Translations under genes and position numbers: made by a program | Shown here: positions 31,351-41,496 of the stretch, in pieces | Layout: every line of letters starts with the position of its first letter | Position numbering within the stretch: the stretch's first letter is position 1 | Assembly (NCBI RefSeq): GCF_900182925.1 | Contig: NZ_LT900024.1 | Coordinates: forward strand, 1,736,001-1,800,000 | Length of the DNA: 64,000 bases | Source: Psychrobacter sp. LV10R520-6 | Lineage (GTDB): Bacteria; Pseudomonadota; Gammaproteobacteria; Pseudomonadales; Moraxellaceae | Direction: 5' to 3' | Notes under the pieces: generated by a model | Databases searched by the model: none | What the model saw: only the letters and a program-made list of their open reading frames with translations | What the model was told of the DNA's origin: nothing

Positions 31351-32226
31351 AGTGGTGTCCTTATGTATTCGTAAAATTTATTGGTTTTGGTTTATGTCAT
31401 TGACAGCTTACATTAACACTGGCTTAACGCATGACATTCAGTCCAAATTTGAATGAGACGCCAAGCAAATTTGATAACTGCCCTGCTGCTACTTGATGGA
31501 AACGATATAACTGAAAGGCTTATCAATTACTGTCAGTTAATTATGTGCTACTGGTAGCAACTGATAATGAACGCCACTAAAAGCATGCTGATATCAGTAA
31601 CACACTAGCTTGATAGCGCTTGCCTCTAAAATACTGATGGCTGTCATATTCGGAGGTTTCATTTTCTCAAAACATGATTGTAGTGATAAAAAACGCCTTG
31701 TATGAAGAATGGCTCTCGTAAAAGCCACTTCAATCTCATTGTGACATTCAGCTATTATCCAGTCATTATCTTTGGGAGCAGACCTTATCTACTATTGGCT
31801 ACCCTCGCCAGCAACTACTAATGATAAGATAACAATAGTAAGATAAAACGCTGCAAAAGCAAATCTCATCCTACTATCAAATAATGAAATAAACAATAAA
31901 ATGCCATTCATGAAATAAATAGCGTACTTTTATACCCGTGATAGCCTATAGTCCGTCTGCCTCTAAAGGTATAATAGGACGCCTATGAAGAAATGACCTA
32001 CGAGTAACTATAAACTGTAAGTAATTATTACAGACCCTGATTATGCTTAACTGGTATCTATGGTAGCCAATTTTTTCTATTGCTTGTACTGCGATCGTGA
32101 CAATATCTAATAACAAACCGGCATCTACCGATCACAATCTTGCTAATATGGTTATTGTGATCGGTATCATAACGACAGTACGTACCTCTGACCCACCACT
32201 ACCCTTATCTCAACAAAGACTAAACT
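31351..32226. other. Divergent intergenic region glcB/miaE
   Basis: About 875 bp, AT-rich, with no credible coding frame. It contains the palindrome at 32126-32166 near miaE and presumably the glcB control region. Nothing else was recognised. Confidence 0.45.
32126..32166. repeat. 41-bp inverted repeat upstream of miaE
   Basis: TACCGATCACAAT (32126-32138) and ATTGTGATCGGTA (32154-32166) are perfect 13-bp complements around a 15-bp spacer, 60 bp before the miaE start. It could be an operator, an attenuator-like hairpin or a small repeat. Confidence 0.65.
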
Positions 32227-32979
32227 ATGATGACTACCAGTAATTACGTTAGTAGGACTCCTCCCACAGCAGCCAATCAAAATATAGATACTGACACAAA
32301 GTCTGATATAACTACTATAGGAAGCATCGAAGGAGACAGTGTCGATATTGCGCAGCTGCGCACGCCGTTAAAAGTCGATCTATCGCCTATTTATGGATTT
32401 TTGGGCGGTCGAACCACGCAAGCTTGGGTTGATGCGGCGCTTAGCAATCTTCCATTAATCATTCAAGATCATGCCAACTGCGAAAAGAAGGCGGCAGGCA
32501 CAGCGATGAATCTAATCTTTCGTTATGAGTTTTCTTATGATCTGCAATGTAAGTTAGCCCAGCTGATACGCGAAGAGATGCTACATTATGAGCAAGTGCT
32601 AGGCATTATGAATGAGCGTGGGCAGGACTGGGAATATCTTAGCGCGGGTCGATATGCTAAAGGCATGCTGAAGCACAAGCGCACTTATGAGCCAGCAGCG
32701 ATGGTAGATGTATTGATTATCGGGGCGTTTATTGAGGCGCGCTCTTGTGAACGCTTTGCGGCGCTGGCAGAAGTCATTGACGATGAGCGACTGGCTAAAT
32801 ACTATCGCTATCTTTTAAAGTCAGAAAGTCGCCATTTTGAAGATTATTTGACTCTAGCGCAGTCGTTATCGGATGATAATATCGATGAGCGGGTTACCCT
32901 CTTTAAAGAGGTAGAAGCTGAACTGATTGATAGTCCAGACCACGATCTGCGCTTTCATAGCGGCGTACCTGTTGGCTAA
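32227..32979 (+). CDS. miaE: tRNA-(ms2io6A)-hydroxylase
   Basis: 250 residues. This diiron oxygenase hydroxylates the isopentenyl group of ms2i6A37 in tRNAs reading UNN codons. Ligands are spread over a four-helix bundle: DHANCEKKAA (about residue 80), EEMLHYE with the E-x-x-H pair (about 117), IEARSCERF (about 172) and ESRHFEDY (about 199). The conserved start of the domain, LRTPLKVDLSPIYGFLGGRT, follows about 40 poorly conserved residues, so a later start cannot be excluded. It converges with the three small genes that follow. Confidence 0.93.
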   Translation: MMTTSNYVSRTPPTAANQNIDTDTKSDITTIGSIEGDSVDIAQLRTPLKVDLSPIYGFLGGRTTQAWVDAALSNLPLIIQDHANCEKKAAGTAMNLIFRYEFSYDLQCKLAQLIREEMLHYEQVLGIMNERGQDWEYLSAGRYAKGMLKHKRTYEPAAMVDVLIIGAFIEARSCERFAALAEVIDDERLAKYYRYLLKSESRHFEDYLTLAQSLSDDNIDERVTLFKEVEAELIDSPDHDLRFHSGVPVG

Positions 32980-33113
32980 ACTACTTAATAAAGTGACTGT
33001 TTAATAAAGTGACTGTGTGGAATACGTAGAAACAGCAGTGCCTATGGCGTTACTGTCTTCTAATGCTAACCTGTTTTGTTGTACCAATTATCTGATAGTT
33101 ACTTTACCTGACG

Positions 33114-33341
33114 TTATTTATTACCTTCAGTTAAGCTACTATCATATTGTTTATGGCCCTTTGCAACATTATGCGGATCATGATCAGCAGTTATTCGTTC
33201 AGCTGCGGCTGGATTAACCTTCTGTAACGCATCGTCAGGCACGATACCTTCGTTATCATCAGCATCTTTTAGCTTATAGTTTTTGTCATTGCCCTTCTGA
33301 TCGTCTTCGTCAATGCTATTAACATCCTTTGGCGTATTCAT
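33114..33341 (-). CDS. Small disordered acidic protein A (hydrophilin-like)
   Basis: 75 residues, strongly hydrophilic, very rich in Asp, Asn and Lys, with no Cys or Trp and almost no aromatic residue, so it is predicted to be intrinsically disordered. An AGGAAA ribosome site lies at good spacing. It is last of three consecutive minus-strand genes of the same character (33.1-34.3 kb), which suggests a functional group. No known family was recognised. Disordered hydrophilins in Acinetobacter protect against desiccation, which is a possible role by analogy only. Confidence 0.65.
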   Translation of the reverse strand: MNTPKDVNSIDEDDQKGNDKNYKLKDADDNEGIVPDDALQKVNPAAAERITADHDPHNVAKGHKQYDSSLTEGNK

Positions 33342-33436
33342 AACATTTCCTTATCATGATGTTTGTTAGGTCGTTTTATTCATATACCTATATTTATTTT
33401 TTATGTTTGGCTTTTGAATAATATTTAAGTCCAAAC

Positions 33437-33850
33437 TTAATCTTTCTCATCAGGGTTTAAAATACGGGTTTGCGCGTTATCGACACTCGTATAACGATTC
33501 ATGTCAGTAATACCTTCGCTTTTTGGTGCTTCGCTACCAACCGTATTTTCGTTAATGCCTTCATCGAACGAATTACCTTTTTGGTCCCGGCGATCTGGCT
33601 GACGAGCTTCGTTATCTCCCTCGTTGACATGCTCTGAACCTACTATGGACTCTTGAAAAGTGTCGGTACCTTTGTTTACTGTAGTATTTTCTTCTATCTC
33701 ATCGTCACTATCGTGAAAGCTGTCATTATGCGTCGCTGCCAATGCTGCTGATTGCTCATTGGACGCTACTGGATCAGTAGTGATATTACCAGCAGTCTCG
33801 TCACCAGCTATAGCGGGCGTTTTTGTTAATGCAGGGTCTTTAGTTTCCAT
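33437..33850 (-). CDS. Small disordered acidic protein B (hydrophilin-like)
   Basis: 137 residues, low complexity, rich in Asp, Glu, Asn, Thr and Ser, without Cys or Trp. Short similar phrases recur, such as ESIVGSEHVNEGDNE and NENTVGSEAPKSEG, which hints at internal duplication. A GAGGAT ribosome site precedes the ATG. There is no signal peptide or membrane segment, so the protein is probably cytoplasmic. It is the middle member of the three-gene cluster. Confidence 0.65.
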   Translation of the reverse strand: METKDPALTKTPAIAGDETAGNITTDPVASNEQSAALAATHNDSFHDSDDEIEENTTVNKGTDTFQESIVGSEHVNEGDNEARQPDRRDQKGNSFDEGINENTVGSEAPKSEGITDMNRYTSVDNAQTRILNPDEKD

Positions 33851-34019
33851 TATATTATCCTCGAAATAGGGTGTTCTTGAAAGTTGTAGGATCTTTAGAA
33901 AAAATTCTTTAAGGGTCTTGAACGGCTGTCGTCGAAAACTAAATATTTGATTTTACTTTACCGTTGAAAGCCAGCTTGCAGATAGCCTTTCTAATGGCTG
34001 CTTTTGGATCTAACTGCTT

Positions 34020-34286
34020 TTAGATTTCATTGCTTTTTTGGCTTAAATCAAGAGCATTTAAGTCGCCGACGTTTTTGCCGCTTGCTGGTAAGTCCTCTTC
34101 CTTACGAGGGTCAGAATAGATTTCATCTGTTTCCTGTGAGTCTTGCTGCGGACCGTCTATGTCTGGCTCGTGCTTGCGGCCTTCATAGCTGTCTTCTGTA
34201 TTTTCAGGTTTTAAGGCTGTTCTGTCTTTAACAGGCACTACTTCTTCGTTGTTCGGCTTTTTATGAGTAGTATCTTGGATGGTCAT
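34020..34286 (-). CDS. Small disordered acidic protein C (hydrophilin-like)
   Basis: 88 residues, rich in Asp, Glu, Pro, Lys and Asn, with no Cys, Trp or Phe. A GAGGGA ribosome site supports the ATG. The ending GKNVGDLNALDLSQKSNEI is the only part with regular hydrophobic spacing and might form a short helix. It is first of the three-gene cluster, downstream of ppk1 on the same strand but beyond the ppk1 terminator. Confidence 0.62.
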   Translation of the reverse strand: MTIQDTTHKKPNNEEVVPVKDRTALKPENTEDSYEGRKHEPDIDGPQQDSQETDEIYSDPRKEEDLPASGKNVGDLNALDLSQKSNEI

Positions 34287-34534
34287 CTCGTGTCCCTCGC
34301 ATTTATAGACTAAAATTTAAGCGGTTATAATTAGTTGTTGAGTTGATAGTCATGTACGTTGAATTAATAGTTAATAAAGCCAGATGTCATTATTACTACT
34401 TTTCATCGCTGTATAAGACTGGCATTAATTATAAGCAAAGTATTTGGTACTCCACCAGTGTACTGCCGTATCAATATGTGAATATATGTGAAGTTGCCAG
34501 ACAGTTTGTAACTTTTTTGCTCAGTTGTAAAAGC

Positions 34535-34569
34535 AAAAAACCAAGCGTAGGTAAATTCCCACACTTGGT
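34535..34569 (-). terminator. Terminator of ppk1
   Basis: On the minus strand CCAAGTGTGGG pairs with CCTACGCTTGG (minor mismatches), followed by TTTTTT, about 80 bp past the ppk1 stop. Confidence 0.75.
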
Positions 34570-34650
34570 CTAACAAATAATAAGAGGCGTTGGCTTACTT
34601 GAGTAGCTAATTTAAGCAGCATTATTGAGCAACTTCGGTAAATAGCTTAG

Positions 34651-36888
34651 CTAAATTGGATCGCCAACATGATTGATAACTTTTAATAAGTGATTTTGTG
34701 CGATATGTAATGGCTCACCTGCTATCGGCTTTGTTTGCTGCCAGTGGCCATCACCACTAAGTAACCAAGCCTGGACATTATCTTGTAGATAATTTAATAA
34801 TCCGTCTTGATAGATTTGCTCGAATAGCTTTTTATCTTCAATCGGAAAGGCGACTTCAACACGGTGGAATAAATTGCGGTCCATCCAGTCGGCACTACCA
34901 CAGTACAGACGTTGATCGCCGTTATTATAAAAATAATAAATGCGGGTATGCTCTAAAAACCGTCCAATAACCGAGCGCACGGTAATGTTCTCAGATAAAC
35001 CTTGCACTTGCGGACGCAGACAGCACATAGAGCGTAAAATTAGCTCAATCTTGACGCCTGCTTGCGAGGCATCGTACAGCTTATCGATCAGACGTCGTTC
35101 TGTCAGAGCATTGATTTTGACAATGATATACGCGTCCTTGCCCGCTTTCGCGTGAGCAATCTCATCATCAATAAAGCTCATTAATTTATCATGCAAGGTA
35201 AAGGGCGCATGCAATAGTTTTTTGAGGTTAGCCGGTTTGCCCATACCTGTAAGTTCGTGAAAAATCTTATGAACGTCTTCAGAGATATCAGGGTCGGCGC
35301 TGAATAGCCCGTAGTCAGTATAAACCTTGGCATTAGCCGCATGGTAATTACCGGTGCCTAAATGCACGTAGCGACGGATTCGGTCGTCCTCACGGCGCAC
35401 GATGAGCATGAGCTTGGCGTGAGTTTTATAGCCGACAATGCCATAAACCACCACTGCACCCGCTTCTTGTAGATAATTAGCCACTGCAATATTTGAAGCC
35501 TCATCAAAGCGCGCACGCAGTTCAATGACGGCGGTAACTTCTTTGCCATTACGAGCAGCAGCGGCGAGCGCTTGGACAATCTCCGAATTGGTCCCTGAGC
35601 GATATAGCGTTTGCTTAATCGCCAACACTTTTGGATCGTTAGCGGCTTGCCATAGTAAATTAACAATCGGTGAAAAAGCATGAAAAGGATGATGAACCAA
35701 GACATCGCCTTTACGTATAGAGGCAAACATACTAGTGGCTTTATCGAACTTATCAAAGTCACGGCGAAATGGCTTGGGCACGATGTGAGTAAAGGGCTGA
35801 TAGCGCAGCTCTGGAATATTAAAATCAAATAACAACCGCGTTAAGTTCACCGGCCCATTGACCCGATACAGCTGATTGTCATGTAGCTCAAACTCATTGA
35901 GGAGATAATCGCAGATATTAGTAGGACATTCGGTCGTAACCTCAAGGCGTACCTTATCACCAAATCGGCGGTTTTCAAGCTCGCCTTCAAGGGCCTTGGC
36001 AATATCCTCAACATCATCTGCCAAGTCTAGATCAGCATTGCGCGTGAGCCTAAATTGATGACAGCCAGTAACATTCACTCCGGGGAACAGCTCACCAATA
36101 TGCTCATGAATAATCGCAGAAAGCATCACATGATGCTCTTTACCACCAGTCAGCTCATCAGGTAGACGAATCACACGCGGCAGACTACGCGGCGCCGGCA
36201 CAATAGCGAGATTGATATCACGACCAAAGGCATCTTTGCCTTCTAAAGTAGCAATAAAGTTTAGGCTCTTGTTCACCAGACGCGGGAACGGGTGTGCCGG
36301 ATCAATGCTAATTGGGGTCAATACCGGCGAGACTTGCTCGGTAAAGTAGCGTTTCATCCATGCCGACTGTTCGGCATTAAGCTCATCGCGCTTTAGATAA
36401 CGAATATCCTGCTCAGCTAGGGCCGGTAAAATGTCTTCGTTAAGTATACGGTATTGCTCATCAATAGCATCATGGGTCACTGCTGATATTTCATTCAGAA
36501 TTTCACTGGGCCGCATACCGTGAACACTGGTCGAGATATCACCGATGTTTAGCTTTTGCATAATGCCCGCGACCCGAATTTCAAAAAACTCATCCAAATT
36601 CGATGAAAAGATCATCAAAAAGAATAAGCGCTCAAGTAAAGGGTGATGCGGACTGGCCGCTTGCGCTAATACGCGCAGATGAAACTGTAATAAGGACAAG
36701 TCGCGATTAATATAACTATTTGGAGAATAACTGCCATCTTCTGAGCGCTGCCAGCCAATCTGGGTGAGATTGTTGCTCTCTTTAACATCACTATCTTTAG
36801 TATTCATATTGGTTTTGTTATCAATACTGGGTTCGTTCTCAATGCTGTTGTTGTTATTAATGTCCTGCTGATCATTCGCACGCGCCAT
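34651..36888 (-). CDS. ppk1: Polyphosphate kinase 1
   Basis: 745 residues. It reversibly transfers the terminal phosphate of ATP onto long-chain polyphosphate. The N-terminal block [16 protein letters not shown] and [15 protein letters not shown] is followed by the head domain and two HKD-like catalytic domains, with [20 protein letters not shown], the phospho-His region [11 protein letters not shown], and RVEVAFPI near the end. The first about 45 residues are Asn/Asp-rich and longer than in E. coli Ppk (688), so the true start may be internal, near YINRDLSLL. The CHAD protein at 5.6 kb may act on the product. Confidence 0.95.
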   Translation of the reverse strand: MARANDQQDINNNNSIENEPSIDNKTNMNTKDSDVKESNNLTQIGWQRSEDGSYSPNSYINRDLSLLQFHLRVLAQAASPHHPLLERLFFLMIFSSNLDEFFEIRVAGIMQKLNIGDISTSVHGMRPSEILNEISAVTHDAIDEQYRILNEDILPALAEQDIRYLKRDELNAEQSAWMKRYFTEQVSPVLTPISIDPAHPFPRLVNKSLNFIATLEGKDAFGRDINLAIVPAPRSLPRVIRLPDELTGGKEHHVMLSAIIHEHIGELFPGVNVTGCHQFRLTRNADLDLADDVEDIAKALEGELENRRFGDKVRLEVTTECPTNICDYLLNEFELHDNQLYRVNGPVNLTRLLFDFNIPELRYQPFTHIVPKPFRRDFDKFDKATSMFASIRKGDVLVHHPFHAFSPIVNLLWQAANDPKVLAIKQTLYRSGTNSEIVQALAAAARNGKEVTAVIELRARFDEASNIAVANYLQEAGAVVVYGIVGYKTHAKLMLIVRREDDRIRRYVHLGTGNYHAANAKVYTDYGLFSADPDISEDVHKIFHELTGMGKPANLKKLLHAPFTLHDKLMSFIDDEIAHAKAGKDAYIIVKINALTERRLIDKLYDASQAGVKIELILRSMCCLRPQVQGLSENITVRSVIGRFLEHTRIYYFYNNGDQRLYCGSADWMDRNLFHRVEVAFPIEDKKLFEQIYQDGLLNYLQDNVQAWLLSGDGHWQQTKPIAGEPLHIAQNHLLKVINHVGDPI

Positions 36889-37063
36889 TTCACTGCTCCC
36901 TTATTGTTATTCGTTACTGTTCTTGGTGACTAGAATCAATATTACCTCAACTCGGCCACGCTGCAAATGTGTATAGTAATAGCTTTACTGTTATTACTTT
37001 TCTGACAGTATCTTACTCATATTACTTTATTTATATTACATTTTGACTCTGAAGATTAAAAAT

Positions 37064-37750
37064 CTAAGCACTTTGCGGTAATACCGCGTTTTTCATACGT
37101 TTTTTGATAATGCGTTGTTTATTACGTAGGCTTCTATCACTGCGGTTGTCTTCGTAGTATTTTGGATTGGTCAACATGCCAATCAATAATGCTGATTCAT
37201 CACGATTGAGGTTGGCCGCAGACTTATCAAAATAATGATGGGCAGCGGCGTCAATCCCATAGATACCATTACCAAACTCTGCCACATTCAAATAAGCAGT
37301 TAAGATACGCTGCTTGTCCCATATGGTTTCAATCATGACAGCAATAATTGCCTCCTCACCTTTACGTATGTAAGAGCGGTGCGAGGTTAAAAACAAATTT
37401 TTTGCCAATTGCTGAGTGATGGTCGAGCCGCCTGCTGACATTTTACCAGTGGCTTCGTTCTTCTTTTGCGCCGCCTTGATGCCCTTTATATCAAAGCCGT
37501 TATGTTGGCTAAACGTCGAGTCTTCACTGACAATAGCGGCTTGCTTGGCAGATTTGGCAATCGCATCATACTCAGCCCATGTTTGAGTCACGCTGCCTCC
37601 AGTGAGCCGATGAGTCAGCATAAACATGCTGTTATTAATCGGCTGAGTCTTCCAAATAACCAGTAACCCTGCGACCAGCACATGAAAAGCCACGACCAAT
37701 AGCATTACTGCCAAAAACAGTCGTTTGATAATTTTGCCAAAACTTGTCAT
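37064..37750 (-). CDS. mtgA: Monofunctional biosynthetic peptidoglycan transglycosylase
   Basis: 228 residues, GT51 family. One N-terminal membrane helix (about 8-32) anchors a periplasmic glycosyltransferase domain that polymerises lipid II. Catalytic Glu lies in AIVSEDSTFSQHNGFD (about residue 76), and GGSTITQQLAKNLFL (about 107) and the second Glu region in NVAEFGNGIYGIDAAAHHYF (about 154) are standard. The usual start region is present and the length matches the family. It stands alone, divergent from the glutaredoxin-like gene. Confidence 0.95.
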   Translation of the reverse strand: MTSFGKIIKRLFLAVMLLVVAFHVLVAGLLVIWKTQPINNSMFMLTHRLTGGSVTQTWAEYDAIAKSAKQAAIVSEDSTFSQHNGFDIKGIKAAQKKNEATGKMSAGGSTITQQLAKNLFLTSHRSYIRKGEEAIIAVMIETIWDKQRILTAYLNVAEFGNGIYGIDAAAHHYFDKSAANLNRDESALLIGMLTNPKYYEDNRSDRSLRNKQRIIKKRMKNAVLPQSA

Positions 37751-37947
37751 GCGTGCGATATCCGAATGGTTAAGAGGAGTAATAAAAACAATAAAATCGA
37801 TTGGGTAATCGTTTAAGTAATGATAAACCGTAGGCTATCTTACCCAATCTCACTATCTCTGTCACTGGCACTGTCATTATTTGCACCGTTTCTTTATCAT
37901 ATAGAAACGGCCTAGTATCACTAAAATATTAAATTAAGAGTCCAGAT

Positions 37948-38268
37948 ATGAGTATAAGCGCAAATAGTCATGACAGTATAGAACAGCTACGGGCACGAAT
38001 TATCACAGCGCTACCCAGTCTTGGTACCCCTGAATGTCAGGATGAGTGGTGGTTATTAGGCACGTCTGGCTGCCATTTATGTACTGAGGCCAAATATCTT
38101 CTGGCACGCTTTCAAGCCGTGCAACCTATTACTTATCAAGATGTCGATATCGCAGAATTTGGTGAGCCATTAATGATGGCGTTTGCCACGACCATTCCAG
38201 TACTGCTGACACCTTCTAAACGTTTGAACTATCCCTTTTCGGTAATGGATTTGCAGCAGCTGGCATAG
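37948..38268 (+). CDS. Glutaredoxin-like protein (DUF836 type)
   Basis: 106 residues. The thioredoxin-fold active site LLGTSGCHLCTEAKYLL has a CxxC, and the cis-proline region TTIPVLLTP follows at the usual distance. Such small proteins belong to the DUF836 glutaredoxin-like group, probably thiol-disulfide or iron-sulfur-related, with no defined substrate. It ends 50 bp before the LldD-type gene on the same strand, so the two may be co-transcribed. Confidence 0.8.
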   Translation: MSISANSHDSIEQLRARIITALPSLGTPECQDEWWLLGTSGCHLCTEAKYLLARFQAVQPITYQDVDIAEFGEPLMMAFATTIPVLLTPSKRLNYPFSVMDLQQLA

Positions 38269-38318
38269 AAATGAGCACTTGCTGACACCGTATTGAAAAA
38301 CCTAACAATGAGACAGCC

Positions 38319-39527
38319 ATGAAAGATTTAAGCAAAATTACTGAAATTGAAGACCTACGACAAGTGGCGCAGCGCAAGATACCGCGCATGTTTTATGACT
38401 ACGTGGACTCAGGCTCATGGACCGAGACCACCTACCGCAATAACGAAACTGACTTTGACCGTATCAAACTGCGTCAGCGAGTATTGGTAAATATGGAAGG
38501 GCGCTCGCTTGCCACTGAAATGCTTGGTACGCCAGTAAAAATGCCGGTTGCTATTGCGCCAACTGGCTTTACCGGCATGATGTGGGCCGATGGAGAAATT
38601 CTCGCGGCACAGGCAGCAGAAAAGTTTGGCGTACCGTTTTCACTATCGACCATGAGTATTTGCTCTATTGAAGATGTGGCAGAACATACCAGCCAGCCGT
38701 TTTGGTTTCAGCTATATATGATGCGCGATATGGACTTTATAGCTGATCTAATTCGCCGTGCAAAAGATGCGAATTGCTCAGCGTTAATCCTGACCGCCGA
38801 TTTACAAGTATTGGGGCAACGTCATAAGGATATCAAAAATGGTCTATCCGCACCGCCAAAACCAACACTTGCCAATATCTTAAACCTGATGACCAAACCG
38901 GAATGGTGTATGAATATGTTGGGTACCAAGCGCCGTACCTTTGGTAATATCGTCGGTCATGCTAAAAACGTCGAAGATATCTCATCACTATCAGCGTGGA
39001 CGGCTGAGCAGTTCGATCCTGCGCTGAGCTGGGACGATGTGGCACGTATCAAAGACATGTGGGGTGGCAAGCTGATTATCAAAGGGATTATGGAACCCGA
39101 AGATGCGATAATGGCTGCTCGTAGCGGCGCAGATGCGCTGGTGGTATCCAACCATGGCGGTCGTCAATTAGATGGTGCGCCCTCTTCCATTGCATCCCTA
39201 GCCGATATCGTACAAGCGGTGCGCGCTGAGGACAGTCAGATTGAGATTTGGCTCGATAGTGGTATTCGTTCTGGGCAAGATGTACTCAAAGCGATGGCAT
39301 TAGGCGCAAATGGCACGATGATTGGCCGCGCATTCTTATATGGTCTTGGCGCGTATGGTGAGGATGGCGTCCGCCGAGCACTTGAGCTGATTTATAACGA
39401 ATGTGATATCAGCATGGCGTTTTGTGGTCATACCGATATCAATGAAGTGCGCGATGATATCTTAGTCAAAGGTACCTACGAGCATCTTAAGACTGCCTTG
39501 CCTTACGTGGCACCTATGCGCTGGTAG
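38319..39527 (+). CDS. lldD: FMN-dependent alpha-hydroxy-acid dehydrogenase, L-lactate dehydrogenase type
   Basis: 402 residues. TIM-barrel flavoprotein oxidising L-2-hydroxy acids, most likely L-lactate to pyruvate with electrons passed to the respiratory chain. Signatures include FYDYVDSGSWTETTYRNN, VAIAPTGFTGMMW, FWFQLYMMRD, LTADLQVLGQRHKDI, IIKGIMEPEDA and the active-site His/Arg block SNHGGRQLDGAPSSI (about residue 279), then DSGIRSGQDVLKA and IGRAFLYGLGAYG. The N-terminus lacks a transmembrane segment, so membrane association is peripheral. Other 2-hydroxy-acid substrates are possible. Three copies of a 15-bp repeat follow the stop. Confidence 0.88.
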   Translation: MKDLSKITEIEDLRQVAQRKIPRMFYDYVDSGSWTETTYRNNETDFDRIKLRQRVLVNMEGRSLATEMLGTPVKMPVAIAPTGFTGMMWADGEILAAQAAEKFGVPFSLSTMSICSIEDVAEHTSQPFWFQLYMMRDMDFIADLIRRAKDANCSALILTADLQVLGQRHKDIKNGLSAPPKPTLANILNLMTKPEWCMNMLGTKRRTFGNIVGHAKNVEDISSLSAWTAEQFDPALSWDDVARIKDMWGGKLIIKGIMEPEDAIMAARSGADALVVSNHGGRQLDGAPSSIASLADIVQAVRAEDSQIEIWLDSGIRSGQDVLKAMALGANGTMIGRAFLYGLGAYGEDGVRRALELIYNECDISMAFCGHTDINEVRDDILVKGTYEHLKTALPYVAPMRW

Positions 39528-39572
39528 CTTTCTTTATAGCCGCTTTCTTTATAGCCGCTTTCTTTATACTGG
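39528..39572. repeat. 15-bp direct repeat, three copies
   Basis: CTTTCTTTATAGCCG occurs twice in a row, followed by a third copy changed at the last bases, immediately after the lldD stop codon. Confidence 0.75.
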
Positions 39573-39622
39573 CCATACCCTTTATACTCTAAACATACTA
39601 TTATTAACTGATATCCGGATTT

Positions 39623-40549
39623 ATGACTATCCAGCAACTGTTTAAAACCGCGCCTGTCACTACTTTATTATTAATCAGCTTTATTGGACTGTATATCGTA
39701 CAAGTATTGTCCGGCGTTGATGCCAATAATCCGTCAACGGAAGCGCTACTGGGCTGGGGCGCTAATGCGCTGCCCTATACCATGGTAGATGAGCCTTGGC
39801 GGCTCATAAGCAGTGCGTTTTTGCATATTGGCTTGATGCATTTACTATTCAATGGCTTTGCCATGTACTTCTTCGGACAGATTGCAGAGCCGATGTTTGG
39901 TTCGGCTAAATTTCTGGTGCTATTTTTATTAGCCGCAATCGGCGGTAACTTGCTTAATAGTTACGTCACTTGGCAAGATATTCTAAACGAAACTGCGCAA
40001 CCGGGGATATCCGCTGGCGCGTCCGGTGGTATTATGGGAATTGGTGCGGCGTTATTGATAGCGACCTTCTTTAAAATGTCTGTCAATGGCATGATGCTAA
40101 ACCTTAGAAGCCTGATATTCATTATGGGTATTAACTTAGTATATGGCTTTGCCGTACCGGGGATTGATAATGCTGGACATATTGGCGGCGCACTTACTGG
40201 CTTGGTGATTGCACTATCTATCGGAATCGCTCATCGGCAGCGTACGATAGCGCTAAAAGCGTCTGTGCCAACTTATCAAACCCATTACGTCAATTATCCT
40301 AGCAGTAGCGATATTTATGCTGATAACGATAGCGATATCCCTGTAAACTCTACTATAAATACAGACGTCAATGCTGCTTATATCGATGTAAAAAACAATG
40401 CTAAAGGCACAACACCCACTACCATAAAGCCTGCCATCATTTGGCAATGGTTACCGTGGATAATAATGCTATTAATAACTATCGCCTTTGTTTGGTGGTG
40501 GTTGGATATTCACAACCAAATATTACAAGTACTGGCAGCCAGTAAATAA
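39623..40549 (+). CDS. Rhomboid-family intramembrane serine protease
   Basis: 308 residues with six core membrane helices. The catalytic Ser lies in GASGGIMGIGAALL (about residue 133) and the catalytic His in NAGHIGGALTG (about 189); the HLLFNGFAMYFFG motif contributes the oxyanion Asn. The protease cleaves transmembrane substrates within the membrane. After the core there is a polar linker (about 210-270) rich in Asp, Asn and Ser, and an extra C-terminal hydrophobic helix (IIWQWLPWIIMLLITIAFVWWW), giving a 6+1 arrangement. Substrates are unknown. Confidence 0.9.
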   Translation: MTIQQLFKTAPVTTLLLISFIGLYIVQVLSGVDANNPSTEALLGWGANALPYTMVDEPWRLISSAFLHIGLMHLLFNGFAMYFFGQIAEPMFGSAKFLVLFLLAAIGGNLLNSYVTWQDILNETAQPGISAGASGGIMGIGAALLIATFFKMSVNGMMLNLRSLIFIMGINLVYGFAVPGIDNAGHIGGALTGLVIALSIGIAHRQRTIALKASVPTYQTHYVNYPSSSDIYADNDSDIPVNSTINTDVNAAYIDVKNNAKGTTPTTIKPAIIWQWLPWIIMLLITIAFVWWWLDIHNQILQVLAASK

Positions 40550-40593
40550 CTTTGACCCACACCACAAGCCTCCCCTCTATCTAACTATGAGAT

Positions 40594-41409
40594 TTGACTA
40601 TGTCTAATTTATCAGCCACACCTATTATCAATAGCCGTACATTACTGTTGGGCCTGATCGGTGCTGCTTTATTTAGTACTTCTGGCATCGCTAGCGCCGC
40701 ATTTTTTAAGAACCTACCCGCTGAGCCAGACGCTGAGTTAAGTGTCGGCTTAAATGTTTTAATGGCTAATACCGCTTATGATACAGACGGCAGCGAAATA
40801 CGCGTATTGCCTGGTGTGTTTTATGACAATAATAGATTCTATGCTCGTGGTGCTCAAGCTGGTGCCTATCTGATTAATGATGGCACCAACGAGCTGTCCG
40901 CCTCGGTCCAACTCGCTGGTAATTCGTTCGACCCTGATGACGCCAATGGCGCGCTTGCCGGTCTTGATGAACGTAAAATATCAGCAGCAGCGGGTCTGAC
41001 TTACCAGCGTCGCACCCCTGTCGGTGGTTTTCGAGCTCAGTTCGCAACCGATATCTTAGATCGTAGTGGTGGCAACACTGGCCGTTTATCATACATTGCT
41101 AGAATCAGTAAAAACAAACTAACGGTCCACCCAAGCATAGGCTTTGAGTATCATGATGCGGACTATAATAATTATTATTACGGGGTTAGTGATGAGGAGT
41201 CAGCGCGTACAACAGGCGTTGATGCTTATGAGTCTAACAGTAGTTTAAATCCTTATGTCAATATTAGCGCCAACTATGACTTTAGTGATAAATGGGCAGG
41301 ATTTGCCAATCAAAGCCTGAGTTATTTATCAAATGAGCAGTATGATAGCCCTATGGTTGATTCAAGAACTGAATCCGCGACTACGCTTGGATTGTTGTAT
41401 AAGTTCTAG
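40594..41409 (+). CDS. MipA/OmpV-family outer-membrane protein
   Basis: 271 residues. An N-terminal export signal ends at SGIASA|AFF. The mature protein has alternating beta-strand pattern and the family features RVLPGVFYDNNRFYARG and a C-terminal strand ending LGLLYKF with terminal Phe. MipA/OmpV proteins are small beta-barrels; E. coli MipA scaffolds MltA and PBP1B, but most relatives have no defined role. The gene is 44 bp downstream of the rhomboid gene on the same strand. Confidence 0.8.
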   Translation: MTMSNLSATPIINSRTLLLGLIGAALFSTSGIASAAFFKNLPAEPDAELSVGLNVLMANTAYDTDGSEIRVLPGVFYDNNRFYARGAQAGAYLINDGTNELSASVQLAGNSFDPDDANGALAGLDERKISAAAGLTYQRRTPVGGFRAQFATDILDRSGGNTGRLSYIARISKNKLTVHPSIGFEYHDADYNNYYYGVSDEESARTTGVDAYESNSSLNPYVNISANYDFSDKWAGFANQSLSYLSNEQYDSPMVDSRTESATTLGLLYKF

Positions 41410-41430
41410 GGTTTTTATATTTTTTAGATA

Positions 41431-41468
41431 AAAAAAGACCTTGCCACATAACGTGACAAGGTTTTTTT
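41431..41468. terminator. Bidirectional terminator between the MipA-type gene and fumC
   Basis: CCTTG-C-CAC / GTG-A-CAAGG stem flanked by A and T runs, between convergent genes. Confidence 0.82.
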
Positions 41469-41496
41469 ATTTAACTAGAACAACCGATTCTTTTAC

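Noticed and set aside
34004..34231. Plus-strand frame opposite the disordered-protein gene C
   Set aside because: No ribosome site; the minus-strand gene has one and fits the neighbouring pair.
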